A stretch of 36,640 nt of DNA from Leptolyngbyaceae cyanobacterium HOT.MB2.61 (GTDB lineage Bacteria > Cyanobacteriota > Cyanobacteriia > Leptolyngbyales > Leptolyngbyaceae). Below are positions 1-8,572 of the stretch, piece by piece (position 1 is the stretch's first letter; every line of letters begins with the position of its first letter). Below the pieces are notes generated by a model. That model was not told the DNA's origin and searched no databases. It worked only from the letters and a program-made list of their open reading frames with translations. The translations under genes were made by a program, and so were the position numbers. The stretch is taken from the NCBI GenBank assembly GCA_023511615.1, contig JAIMBL010000021.1:1-36640 (forward strand). The letters run 5' to 3'.

Positions 1-3
1 GGT

Positions 4-528
4 ATGCAACACTCAATAAAATCCAGCAAACGGTATAAAAGCAAAATTGCTCTGGTTACTCTGGCGATCGCATTGCTATCTGTTTTCGGTTTTTCTAGCA
101 CTTTTGCCCAAAGTCCCCAACTCACAGCTAAGCCCAGCCAACTGGCGAAAGTCATTCAGGATTTGCAACAATCGAACCAGCGCTGGATTCAAATTGACTT
201 GCCCCGTCAGCGTTTGATTGCCTGGGAAGGGGCATCGCCGGTCTATGCAGTTCTGATTTCCACAGGCAAATCGTCTACCCCCACCCCCACCGGATCCTTC
301 TCGATCCAGACCCGGCACCGTTATGCCCGTATGCAGGGGGATGATTATGACATTTCCGACGTTCCCTACACAATGTATTACTCCGGCAATTACGCTATCC
401 ACGGAGCCTACTGGCACCGCCGCTTTGGTACCCCTGTTAGCCACGGTTGTGTCAATGTGGCAGTGAATCATGCCCGCTGGCTATTCTACTGGGCAAGAAT
501 TGGCACTCCAGTTGTGGTTCATAAGTAA
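4..528 (+). CDS. L,D-transpeptidase (YkuD fold), exported
   Basis: This is a secreted cell-wall enzyme of the YkuD family, which forms 3-3 cross-links in peptidoglycan or attaches proteins to it through a catalytic cysteine. Residues 1-36 form a signal peptide (basic start, hydrophobic stretch about 15-34, cleavage after TFAQ). The catalytic core is visible as His133 (AIHGAYW) followed by SHGCVN with Cys149, a good match to the family signature HX(14-17)[ST]HGC. At 174 aa it is a minimal single-domain enzyme with no LysM or PG-binding repeat. The ATG begins at base 4, so an upstream start outside the window cannot be excluded. It is followed by 170 bp of low-complexity spacer and then a sensor kinase, with no clear operon partner. 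The family is secure; the exact substrate is unknown. Confidence 0.93.
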   Translation: MQHSIKSSKRYKSKIALVTLAIALLSVFGFSSTFAQSPQLTAKPSQLAKVIQDLQQSNQRWIQIDLPRQRLIAWEGASPVYAVLISTGKSSTPTPTGSFSIQTRHRYARMQGDDYDISDVPYTMYYSGNYAIHGAYWHRRFGTPVSHGCVNVAVNHARWLFYWARIGTPVVVHK

Positions 529-701
529 CTATATCCATGGTCGCACCTGCTTCAGTGAGTGGATGAGTTTTGGGTTTTGGGGTTTGAGTTTTTTGGGCTG
601 TTAGCTGTTGGCTTTTAGCTCCCGGTTTTTCTCTTTCTTCTTTTCCTTTCTGACTCCTGGCCCCTGGTTTCTTGCTTGCTTCTTCCTTCCCCAATTTTCT
701 G

Positions 702-2102
702 ATGTTTCAAACCACCCGTCGGCGGCTTGCACTCTGGTACACCACAGTAACGGCAGTATTGCTGTTACTGTTTGCCAGCGGGTTTTACCTGTACGTGCGG
801 GGAACTTTGATTGAGCGGATCGATGACACGCTGAACCATGTGGTCGAGGTGGTGGGGCGATCGCTGGTGATTGAATCCACCAATTCTCACCTGGAGGGCA
901 GTCCCCTGCGCGTGAATATAGAGGCAAGTTTTCGGGCTAGTGCTGCGACAGATGAGGATGACCACATCGACCTGGAATGGTATAGCCCAACTGGGGAGCT
1001 TTTATGGTCTACCTTTGCTGAGCCGCTTGATATTCCGCTGAACCCTACCAGCAGTGGTGAAACGGTCAAATCGCTGAGGGAAGCGGGAGAACCGCTCATT
1101 CTTCGCCAGGTTACCCATCGCATCGAAATTGGGCGGCAGGTTCTCGGCTATCTCAGGGTGAGCCATCCCTGGTTTGAGGTGACGAAACCAACCCGGCAGT
1201 TGTTTTTTGACTTGATTCTCTGGACTGCCCTGATCATTGCTGCTGTAGGGGCGATCGGCTGGTTTTTATCAGGACTGGCGATGGAACCGGTGCGGGAGTC
1301 TTACCAGCGGTTGAAGCAGTTTACTGCCGATGCCTCCCATGAACTCAGAAGTCCAATCGCCATTATTCAAACCAATGTTCAGGTTGCCCTGGCAGACCCA
1401 GATCCCCAACCACAAACGCAGCAACAGCATCTGAAAGTGGTGGAACGATTGACGCGGCGTTTGGGGCGATTGGTTGATGATCTCCTCTTTCTGGCCAGAC
1501 AGGACAGCGGCATGGTTCAATTGCAACGGTCAATGGTGGCGGTAGATGGACTGCTAAAAGAGGTATGCGAGGAGCAACAGACCGTCGCTACCGAAAAAGG
1601 CATCCAGCTCTCTTTACACCTGGAAGAACCTGCCCTGAAACCGCCAGCAACTTCGGTTTCCTCCCCACAATCCACCGCTTCATCGGTCCCCTCCACCCTC
1701 ACCGTTGCCCCAGATACACTCCCCGGCACCTGGGCAACTCTCTACGCCGATCGCGACCAGCTTGCCCGTCTCTTTACTAACCTGATTGGCAACGCGGTTC
1801 AGTACACCCCAACTGGAGGGCAGGTCAACGTTGGGCTCAAGCAGGTTAAACGACAGAGCAGTCATTCTCTCCAAATTACAGTTAGCGATACCGGAATTGG
1901 CATTCCATCCGAAGCCTTATCGAAACTGTTCGATCGCTTCTACCGGGTTGATTCGTCCCGTAGCCAAACCTCAGGAACTGGTTCAGGACTTGGGTTGGCG
2001 ATTGCGCAAGCGATCGTGGAAAACCATCAGGGGCAAATTCACATTGAGAGTATGCCCAATGCCGGGACAGCGGTTACTGTCACCCTGCCTCAGAAAGAAT
2101 GA
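702..2102 (+). CDS. Membrane sensor histidine kinase
   Basis: This is a two-component sensor kinase of 466 aa from the ATG at 702. That start is preferred over an in-frame start at 672 because the protein then begins MFQTTRRRLALWY, an N-terminus typical of this cyanobacterial kinase group. TM1 is about residues 9-31, an extracytoplasmic sensor region about 32-165, and TM2 about 167-189. The HisKA box has the phospho-accepting His213 in ASHELRSP. The ATPase domain shows an N box (NLIGNAVQYTP), G1 (DTGIGIP), F box (FDRFYRVDSS) and G2 (GSGLGLAIA). A Ser/Pro/Thr-rich insertion at about residues 305-335 separates HisKA from the ATPase core and looks like a loop expansion. No response regulator lies next to it, so the partner is unknown. 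It resembles NrsS/RppB-like kinases, but the signal cannot be told from the sequence. Confidence 0.92.
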   Translation: MFQTTRRRLALWYTTVTAVLLLLFASGFYLYVRGTLIERIDDTLNHVVEVVGRSLVIESTNSHLEGSPLRVNIEASFRASAATDEDDHIDLEWYSPTGELLWSTFAEPLDIPLNPTSSGETVKSLREAGEPLILRQVTHRIEIGRQVLGYLRVSHPWFEVTKPTRQLFFDLILWTALIIAAVGAIGWFLSGLAMEPVRESYQRLKQFTADASHELRSPIAIIQTNVQVALADPDPQPQTQQQHLKVVERLTRRLGRLVDDLLFLARQDSGMVQLQRSMVAVDGLLKEVCEEQQTVATEKGIQLSLHLEEPALKPPATSVSSPQSTASSVPSTLTVAPDTLPGTWATLYADRDQLARLFTNLIGNAVQYTPTGGQVNVGLKQVKRQSSHSLQITVSDTGIGIPSEALSKLFDRFYRVDSSRSQTSGTGSGLGLAIAQAIVENHQGQIHIESMPNAGTAVTVTLPQKE

Positions 2103-2189
2103 AGGAGCAACAACGAACTGTCAGCAGCGCTATAAGTTACAGCCATCCTTTCTTGCGGCTTCTAGTATTCTTCAAACCAGTAGGGGCAA

Positions 2190-3284
2190 TTAAACCGCTA
2201 CAGGGGAATGTCCATTCACTTTAAGATCCTGCGCCTGCCAGACCTGACCATCCAGAGCCATCTGCTCAATCACGCTTGCCAGTCTCAGGGCCTTAAGTGC
2301 TTGCTCACCCCCTACTGAGGGTTGATTCCCCCCCCGCACACAAGTCACAAAATGCTCCAACTCGGCATGCAGCGGTTCAATATTGCTGGTGTAGACCTTT
2401 TCAATTAAACCATCCTGCCGGTAAAGCACCTGACCATAGTCAGTCATATAATTCGCTGTGGTTTGCCGATGGATCAGAATCTCGTTATTGAGAAAGTCTG
2501 CTTCGGTCAGCGAATTTTTGCAGTGGGCTGCAATCCGTCGAATCTTGCGATGAGTGACCTTGCTGGAGGTCAGGGTTGCCACAATACCGTTGGCAAAGCC
2601 CAGCGTCGCTGTCACATAATCTAAATAGCCAGAATCCGAGGCTCGGCTACCGCTGGCCGTCAGCCTGACCACGGGAGAAGCGGCTAATTCCAGGAGCAGG
2701 TCAATATCATGGATCATCAAATCCAGGACGACCGAAACATCATTTGCCCGATCCGAATAGGGACTCATGCGATGGGCTTCCAGCGCCAGCAGTTCCTCTG
2801 TTTTAAGGACTTTGCTGAGCTCCTGGAAGGCAGGATTAAACCGCTCAATGTGCCCGACCTGTAAGATACATTGTGATTCAGCCGCAGCATTAACTAAGGA
2901 CTCCGCTTCGGAAATACTGGCGGCAATGGGTTTTTCAATCAGGACGTGAACCCCTGCCTGAAGACAGGTCATGCCCACTGAGTAGTGCAGTTTTGTTGGT
3001 ACGGCAACACAAACTGCATCGACAAGCTGTAACAAATCGCGGTAGTCTTCAAAAAAGCGAACCCGGTATTTGCTGGCGGTATCAATTCCCCGTTCGACAT
3101 TGATATCGGCGACTCCCACTAGCTCAACATCCTTCAGCATGCTGAGAACGCGAGTATGGTGCTGCCCCATGTTGCCAACCCCGATGACTCCAACACGAAT
3201 GGGTTCAGCATGATTGCGCTGTAAATAGGCGCTCGGAAACCCCAGAGATATACTATCTTGCACTCCCGCACTCTCCTCCACCAC
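2190..3284 (-). CDS. Gfo/Idh/MocA family NAD(P)-dependent oxidoreductase
   Basis: This 364-aa protein has the Gfo/Idh/MocA architecture: an N-terminal Rossmann fold with GVIGVGNMG at residues 32-40, the family motif EKPIA at 117-121, and a C-terminal alpha/beta domain carrying the MIHDIDLLLEL segment in which the active-site histidine usually lies. Such enzymes oxidise or reduce sugar or nucleotide-sugar hydroxyl/keto groups, for example 3-dehydrogenation of UDP-sugars, in the cytoplasm. The start is a GTG at 3284, next to a second GTG codon; about 30 N-terminal residues precede the Rossmann fold. It is convergent with the sensor kinase upstream. With no adjacent sugar-pathway genes, the substrate is open. 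Confidence 0.9.
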   Translation of the reverse strand: MVEESAGVQDSISLGFPSAYLQRNHAEPIRVGVIGVGNMGQHHTRVLSMLKDVELVGVADINVERGIDTASKYRVRFFEDYRDLLQLVDAVCVAVPTKLHYSVGMTCLQAGVHVLIEKPIAASISEAESLVNAAAESQCILQVGHIERFNPAFQELSKVLKTEELLALEAHRMSPYSDRANDVSVVLDLMIHDIDLLLELAASPVVRLTASGSRASDSGYLDYVTATLGFANGIVATLTSSKVTHRKIRRIAAHCKNSLTEADFLNNEILIHRQTTANYMTDYGQVLYRQDGLIEKVYTSNIEPLHAELEHFVTCVRGGNQPSVGGEQALKALRLASVIEQMALDGQVWQAQDLKVNGHSPVAV

Positions 3285-3385
3285 AGAGAATCAAGCTAAT
3301 GAATAGCAACAGGCTACTTTAGCCATCCAGATAGTAGCATAGTGTCTCTATTTATGAAGAATTTCGAAGCGAACATTGAGTTCCC

Positions 3386-3441
3386 AGAATAAATGTTTTT
3401 GGGGCTTTCAGGGAGAATAAATGTTTTTGGGGCTTTCAGGG
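3386..3441. repeat. 28-bp perfect tandem duplication
   Basis: Two identical 28-bp units lie head to tail at 3386-3413 and 3414-3441, each beginning AGAATAAATG and ending CTTTCAGGG. The perfect identity suggests a recent local duplication. The second unit abuts the element A fragment. Confidence 0.95.
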
Positions 3442-3477
3442 GAGTTGGTGATAAGTGTTGCTTATTACCCTAACAAA
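3441..3477 (+). repeat. Fragment of element A
   Basis: The stretch GAGTTGGTGATAAG...GCTTATTACC...AACAAA matches the left third of the element A copy at 9479-9600 (GAGTTGGGTGATAAG...GCTCATCACC...AACAAA) with a few substitutions. The right half and terminal repeats are missing, so this is a decayed or truncated copy. Confidence 0.6.
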
Positions 3478-3710
3478 GTTCCTGATCTATGGGATCCTGC
3501 TGAGGAGAAAAAGCTGACTGAAGCTATTTTTTCCCTGACAGGCTGAAGTCTCCTTTTTTGGCGAAGAATGCTTTTAAGTTTTTGAACATCCCTGGTTTTG
3601 CAGCCGATGAATGCTAGAACTGTGGGAATGCTTTTGTCATCCCAATCATCTTGATCGCTTTAACGTTCCCTCATAACGTTCAGCTATCTCGTAATTTTCA
3701 GCCACCTGTG

Positions 3711-5387
3711 ATGAGACGCATTTTGCAAAAATGGCAGATTGACCTGGTTCGGAAATATGGCAAGTTTGCTGTGTTCGCTGGGTTAGTGGTAGCAGGTCTG
3801 GCCGTGAAACCAGCTACCATCTCAATCGCTCGCCTGCCGGAGGCGTTATCTGGCAATGAGGCAAAGGTAAGTCAGGCGACGGCAGATGCGCGATCGCAGC
3901 AACGGCAAGAGCAAATTCGCCAGGTCCGCCCTGAAAACTACGATCTGGCTCGCTTTCCGGTCACAAACCAGAATGAAAAACACTGGCGTAATATTTTGTG
4001 GACAACTGCGGTTGTGGAACCTCAAGAATCATTTGTGGCCGAGGCGATCGACCAGATCCTGAGAATGACTACCCTGCCTGGGCTATCCAACTCGCAGATG
4101 CGAACCATTGATGCGGCCACGAAGGTGGCAACCCAGCTCTACTTGCGCTATCCCAGCTTCTACGGACGGTTTGAACAACGCTTTCTCCAGGCAATAGAAA
4201 GCAGCCCAGACCCGGAATGGGTCGCTGTTTCCCTGTCTGTCCTGGTCAGGAGTGGTGCCTCTCCGGGGCAACTCCAGAGCCTGACAGAGCGAGTAAAGTC
4301 GCGCTTTCCGAACTGGACAAAGAATGTCCATCTTTACACCAGCGTGCGGGAGGTGAGTGAATCTATTGCGCCCAGCACCCTGCCACCCCTCGGGGATTTA
4401 TTGAATTGGGCGATCGCTCCCCGGCAACTCCATCTCTATGTCCTCTGTCGCCCCAAGCGAGATATTCTCTGTCAGGCGATCCTGAAAGACCGGGATGGGC
4501 AGTTTGTCCGCTACGGGGATGGCAATCTGTGGTCAGTCCCCTTGTTACTGCGTTCTATTCATGAACTGAACTGGAATTTTGTTCGCGGACAAACGCCCCA
4601 GGGAATCTTTCGGCTGGAAGGCGTTGTTCCTCAACCCGACGATGAATATTTTCGTGCTTACGGTCGCTTTTCTCTGGTCAAGCTGTTTGTACCATTTGAA
4701 CCGGGCGCAAAACAGTTTCTACCTGGCAAAGCGGGCGCTTTCAGAGGTAGCTTAAAGGATTACCAGAACCTCTTACCTTCCTCCTGGCGAAACTACTGGC
4801 CGATTCAGCAGAGCTACTGGGCTGGGAAAGTGGGCCGCAGCGAGTTCCGCATTCATGGCACGGGTGAATCTCCCGATTTTTTTAGCAATAAGGGCAGCAA
4901 TCCGAATGCCTTTAGCTGGAACCCAACCATTGGTTGCCTTTCGGCTCTGGAGCTTTACAACGAGAAAGGGCAGCTTGTAGAAGCCCACATGCCTAAGATC
5001 CTGGATGCCCTGCAAATGGTAGGTGGCAAAAATTTTGCGGGCTACATGGTGGTAGTCGAAGTGCCAGGTAAGACAGAACAACCCATTACCCTTAAAGAAA
5101 TTGAAGCGGCAATTCTAAATGGCAAAGGGGCTACAAGCGCCAGCAGCACGTCCAAGTATCTCAGGCAGAAGGCACAATCTAACCCAAAATCGGCAACCAA
5201 ATCAGTTAGCAAAACCTTAGAGTTGAAGCCAATCCTGGAAAAAACCGACAGCAAAGCCGCTGAAGATACTGTCCCGATTGCCCAGCCCATTGTTCAATCT
5301 GATTCTGCCAGCTTTCCCAGCTCAGACCCTCCAGTAGCGGAACCCCGATCTGACGAATCCATGACTCCCCTGCCCATGGCCTATTAG
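3711..5387 (+). CDS. Membrane-anchored protein with degenerate YkuD-like domain
   Basis: I do not recognise this 558-aa protein with certainty. The ATG at 3711 (MRRILQKWQ) is preferred over a TTG at 3651; the resulting N-terminus is basic and followed by a hydrophobic segment (about residues 19-34) that reads as a signal anchor. The middle is soluble and helix-rich. Residues about 285-440 resemble an L,D-transpeptidase core: a beta-rich segment with ...PQGIFRLEG, FRIHGTGES (His382) and IGCLSALE (Cys409), reminiscent of the family's H...HGC signature but with 27 residues between His and Cys and no histidine before the Gly-Cys. The C-terminal about 100 residues are Ser/Pro/Lys-rich and probably disordered. 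It may be a cell-wall enzyme or an inactive relative that binds peptidoglycan. The family link is inference from motif spacing alone. Confidence 0.7.
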   Translation: MRRILQKWQIDLVRKYGKFAVFAGLVVAGLAVKPATISIARLPEALSGNEAKVSQATADARSQQRQEQIRQVRPENYDLARFPVTNQNEKHWRNILWTTAVVEPQESFVAEAIDQILRMTTLPGLSNSQMRTIDAATKVATQLYLRYPSFYGRFEQRFLQAIESSPDPEWVAVSLSVLVRSGASPGQLQSLTERVKSRFPNWTKNVHLYTSVREVSESIAPSTLPPLGDLLNWAIAPRQLHLYVLCRPKRDILCQAILKDRDGQFVRYGDGNLWSVPLLLRSIHELNWNFVRGQTPQGIFRLEGVVPQPDDEYFRAYGRFSLVKLFVPFEPGAKQFLPGKAGAFRGSLKDYQNLLPSSWRNYWPIQQSYWAGKVGRSEFRIHGTGESPDFFSNKGSNPNAFSWNPTIGCLSALELYNEKGQLVEAHMPKILDALQMVGGKNFAGYMVVVEVPGKTEQPITLKEIEAAILNGKGATSASSTSKYLRQKAQSNPKSATKSVSKTLELKPILEKTDSKAAEDTVPIAQPIVQSDSASFPSSDPPVAEPRSDESMTPLPMAY

Positions 5388-5472
5388 ATTTAGTTGATCA
5401 AACAGGAATTGGCTGGAAACAAGCAGTGCGGTGTAGGGTGGAGGGTGGAGTCATTTATTACGGGGCAATTCA

Positions 5473-5958
5473 TTGGCAACGCTCGTCAATCCTACCTGGC
5501 TGAATGCTGGAGACTGGTTGAATCTAACATTTCGGCTATGCCTGGCCACGCTGATTGGGGGAGCTATTGGCTTAAACCGTCAGACAGCTGGTAAGGCAGC
5601 CGGATTGAGAACCCATATGCTGGTAAGCCTGGGAGCGGCGCTGTTTGTTATGGTCACTCTCACAGACGGTTCAGCCAATTCTGATGCACTCAGTCGAACA
5701 ATTCAGGGAGTAGCAACTGGAGTTGGTTTTTGGGGGGCGGGGGAAATTATTCAGTTGTCTCGGCTGTCTGAAGGAAAACCGAAGGTGAAGGGATTGACTT
5801 CAGCCGCTTCCATCTGGGCGACAGCCGCACTGGGTGTGGTCGCTGCCTGCGGCCTGTGGTGGGTTGCTATTTGGGGTACGTTGCTGGTGTTACTCATCCT
5901 CAGTGGAGCCAAGTCACTTGAGCGATTTATCCCTCCCCAGCGGGGCGATGATGATTGA
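5473..5958 (+). CDS. MgtC/SapB family inner-membrane protein
   Basis: This 161-aa membrane protein has the MgtC/SapB N-terminal signature: RLCLATLIGGAIGLNRQ at about residues 21-37, followed by AAGLRTHMLVSLGAALFV. Four to five hydrophobic helices are visible, as usual for the family, with a basic tail (RFIPPQRGDDD). MgtC-type proteins modulate magnesium or acid adaptation and membrane ATPase activity in other bacteria. The start is a TTG at 5473; no in-frame ATG exists upstream of the first helix. The stop is 3 bp before the ATG of the GT-C glycosyltransferase, so the two are very likely co-transcribed and perhaps translationally coupled. The C-terminal ACT-like domain of classical MgtC is absent, as in many SapB-type members. 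Confidence 0.9.
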   Translation: MATLVNPTWLNAGDWLNLTFRLCLATLIGGAIGLNRQTAGKAAGLRTHMLVSLGAALFVMVTLTDGSANSDALSRTIQGVATGVGFWGAGEIIQLSRLSEGKPKVKGLTSAASIWATAALGVVAACGLWWVAIWGTLLVLLILSGAKSLERFIPPQRGDDD

Positions 5959-5961
5959 GCC

Positions 5962-7596
5962 ATGATTCATAAGATGTCTAGTTCGGAATGGTTTAGAAAT
6001 CCTGCTTTCTTCTCCAAAGAGCGGGTTGATTTGTGGTGGGGGGCAGGGCTACTGCTGGCTGCACTTTTGTTGTTTACCATTAATTTGGGGGGGCTGCCCC
6101 TACGCGACTGGGATGAGGGAATTGTGGCTCAAGTTGCCCGGGAAATTTACCGCGCCGAGCCTGGTTCGCTGAACTGGCTGTATCCGACGATCGCCGGTAC
6201 TCCCTACCTCAGCAAACCCCCCCTGGTTCACTGGCTGATTGCGCTGGCCTATCAGTTCGGAGGGGTCAATGAGTGGACTACTCGTCTTCCAGGGGCCATT
6301 CTGACGGCACTGTCCGTTCCCCTGCTGTTTGGGATTGGGCGAGAAGTGTTTCCTCGCCGCACTCCGGCAGTCCTCACGGCGCTTGTTTATCTAACTCTGT
6401 TACCGGTGGTGCGTCATGGGCGTCTGGCAATGCTGGATGGAGCTGTCCTCTGTTTCTTTTTGCTGCTGTTGTTTTGCCTGCTGCGAACCCGACGAGATTT
6501 GCGCTGGGGGTTGGGGGTGGGCATTGCCTTTGGGCTGCTTTGCCTGACGAAGGGAATTCTGGCATTGCTGCTGGGGGCGATCGCTGCGGCCTTCATCCTG
6601 CTGGATACTCCCCGCCTGCTGACTTCTGCCTATGTTTGGGGTGGTTTATGGTTGGGCAGCTTACCGGCGATTGTCTGGTATAGTGCCCAGTGGCAGCGCT
6701 ATGGCGAAAAGTTTATTGGCATCAGTCTGTTAAGCCAGTCATTCAACCGCATCTGGATGCCCGTGGAGGCGAATACCGGCCCACCCTGGTATTACCTGCT
6801 AGAAATTCTGAAATACGGCCTGCCCTGGCTTCTATTTTTGCCCTGGGGCTTTCGGCTTGCCTGGGAAAATCGGGCTCTGGGTTGGGCAAAACTGGTTCTG
6901 GTGTGGCCAGTAGGGTTTCTGCTGGTCATTTCATTGATGAGCACCAAATTACCCTGGTACGTATTGCCGGTTTATCCGGCGTTTGCCCTGGTAGTGGGTG
7001 CGCTGCTGGCAGAGGTCTGGGATTTCTCCGACCTGATGGGTTTCCGGCAGGTGAACCATCCCTATCCAAAATTGTGGGCAGTTTTGTTGGGGCTGGTGGC
7101 GATCGCAGGCTGGGCAGGTAGCTTTTATTTCAGCAACCTTGGCCTGGAACCTGAGCCTCATTTGCAGCTTATTTCGGCGGCAGTGGCACTTACCCTGACC
7201 ACTGCCATGATTCTGGCGGCACGGCAGGACTCCCAATTTATCCCGGTGCTGATCTGGGGTTCCTACCTCTCTTTGCTCTTGCTGATGCTTTCTCCCTACT
7301 GGGTCTGGGAACTGAATGAACAGTTTCCAGTCCAGCCAGTGGCGGCCATCCTTCGGCAAAGCACCCCTCCCGGTCAGCAAATTATGACTACCTACCCCAA
7401 TACCCGCCCGTCGCTTGACTTCTATAGTGATCGCCAGATCATCCCAACTCCAACCGCCACGATCCAACATCGCTGGCGAAATGATCCTCAGGCATTTCTG
7501 CTGACTGATCAGACAACGCTGAATCAGTTAGACCTGACCCCTATCAAAAGAATCAGCCAGGCAGAAGGTTGGATCCTGGTTGGCAAACCCTACTGA
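5962..7596 (+). CDS. GT39-like (ArnT/PMT family) membrane glycosyltransferase
   Basis: This 544-aa protein is a GT-C fold transferase that would move a sugar from a polyprenyl-phosphate carrier to a lipid, glycan or protein on the outer face of the inner membrane. After a first helix (about 25-45), the first extracytoplasmic loop carries the hallmark acidic motif RDWDEGIVAQVAREI (about 50-64). It is followed by a PYLSKPPLVHWL segment, the usual second PMT_2 motif, and about ten more hydrophobic helices. The C-terminal about 110 residues form a soluble tail after the last helix (FPVQPVAAILRQS onward), as in ArnT-like enzymes. It is 3 bp downstream of the MgtC-like gene. Donor and acceptor are not predictable. 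A second, different GT39-like enzyme lies 2 kb downstream. Confidence 0.9.
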   Translation: MIHKMSSSEWFRNPAFFSKERVDLWWGAGLLLAALLLFTINLGGLPLRDWDEGIVAQVAREIYRAEPGSLNWLYPTIAGTPYLSKPPLVHWLIALAYQFGGVNEWTTRLPGAILTALSVPLLFGIGREVFPRRTPAVLTALVYLTLLPVVRHGRLAMLDGAVLCFFLLLLFCLLRTRRDLRWGLGVGIAFGLLCLTKGILALLLGAIAAAFILLDTPRLLTSAYVWGGLWLGSLPAIVWYSAQWQRYGEKFIGISLLSQSFNRIWMPVEANTGPPWYYLLEILKYGLPWLLFLPWGFRLAWENRALGWAKLVLVWPVGFLLVISLMSTKLPWYVLPVYPAFALVVGALLAEVWDFSDLMGFRQVNHPYPKLWAVLLGLVAIAGWAGSFYFSNLGLEPEPHLQLISAAVALTLTTAMILAARQDSQFIPVLIWGSYLSLLLLMLSPYWVWELNEQFPVQPVAAILRQSTPPGQQIMTTYPNTRPSLDFYSDRQIIPTPTATIQHRWRNDPQAFLLTDQTTLNQLDLTPIKRISQAEGWILVGKPY

Positions 7597-7637
7597 CAAA
7601 CCAGTACTCCTTCTTTTAGATAAAAAACGGAGAAACG

Positions 7638-8438
7638 ATGCAGGATGAGGTTTTACGCAAAGAGCAGGTATTTCATGACCAGTGGGCGGCGGCGATCGAT
7701 GTAGACGGAATTCAAGTTGCTGACTACTTTGAAGCCTGTACTGCGCCTGAGAACCGCTTTATTTTGAAACAGCTAGGAGATGTGCGGGGTAAATACTTGC
7801 TTGATCTAGGCTGTGGGGCAGGAGAAAATAGCGTTTATTTCGCTCTGAGAGGAGCCGAATGCGTTGCTGCCGATTACTCACCGGGGATGGTGGAAGTTGC
7901 GCTGAAGCTGGCAGAAAAAAACAGGGTTGAGGTGGCAGGACGTGTGGTCAATGCGATGGCAATTGACTTTCCTGACGACACGTTTGACATTGTGTACGCA
8001 TCCAACTTGCTGCATCACATTCCCGATCCCCGCCTTGCGATCCAGGAAATGCATCGAGTGTTGAAACCAGGAGGCAAAGCCTGTTTCTGGGATCCGTTGA
8101 AGCATAATCCAGTGATCAATGTCTATCGCCAGATGGCAACTAAAGTCCGGACAGAGGATGAAACGCCGCTGGACATCAGGATTGTGGATTTTGTGCGATC
8201 GCGGTTCTCCCACACCGCCTACGATACCTTCTGGCTCGCCACCCTCTGGATCTTCCTGCGCTTCTATTTGATTGAGCGGGTTAACCCGAATGAGGAGCGC
8301 TACTGGAAGAAAATTATTCTTGAACACAGGCGTCTGGAGCCGAGTTACCACCGACTTGAGCGGTACGATCGCTGGCTGAAAAAGCTGCCGTTGATGAAAC
8401 GTTTCGCCTGGAATCTGGCTGTAGTCGCTACGAAATAA
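7638..8438 (+). CDS. Class I SAM-dependent methyltransferase
   Basis: This 266-aa protein has the Methyltransf_11/25 fold: motif I LLDLGCGAGENS (about residues 54-65), an acidic end of beta-2 (CVAADYSPGM, about 76-85), motif II FDIVYASNLLHHIPD and post-motif FGLKPGG-like VLKPGGKACFWDP. These bind S-adenosylmethionine; the acceptor is not identifiable. The C-terminal third (about 165-266) contains an amphipathic/hydrophobic stretch (FWLATLWIFLRFYLIERV) that could contact membrane, suggesting a lipid or quinone-like substrate, but this is weak. The ATG at 7638 has a GGAGAA ribosome-binding site. It follows the GT39-like gene by 41 bp in the same direction and may belong to the same transcription unit. 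Confidence 0.92.
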   Translation: MQDEVLRKEQVFHDQWAAAIDVDGIQVADYFEACTAPENRFILKQLGDVRGKYLLDLGCGAGENSVYFALRGAECVAADYSPGMVEVALKLAEKNRVEVAGRVVNAMAIDFPDDTFDIVYASNLLHHIPDPRLAIQEMHRVLKPGGKACFWDPLKHNPVINVYRQMATKVRTEDETPLDIRIVDFVRSRFSHTAYDTFWLATLWIFLRFYLIERVNPNEERYWKKIILEHRRLEPSYHRLERYDRWLKKLPLMKRFAWNLAVVATK

Positions 8439-8572
8439 AGCTACGAAGTAGCAAAGTAGCCGGTCCACCCTATGAAAAGCCATGCATTTGTACTATCAAA
8501 TCCTAACAACAGCTTGACCTCTGGCAGCCTTAGAGTTAGCCTAAAGAAGCTCTTTATTGGTACATTTGTCCT

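Larger units (their letters stand above)
3285..3710. other. Gene-free spacer with repeats
   Basis: This 426-bp spacer lies between the divergent oxidoreductase (minus) and the next plus-strand gene. It contains a perfect 28-bp tandem duplication and a fragment of the element A repeat, listed separately. The remainder shows no convincing ORF, RNA gene or strong promoter. Confidence 0.6.
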
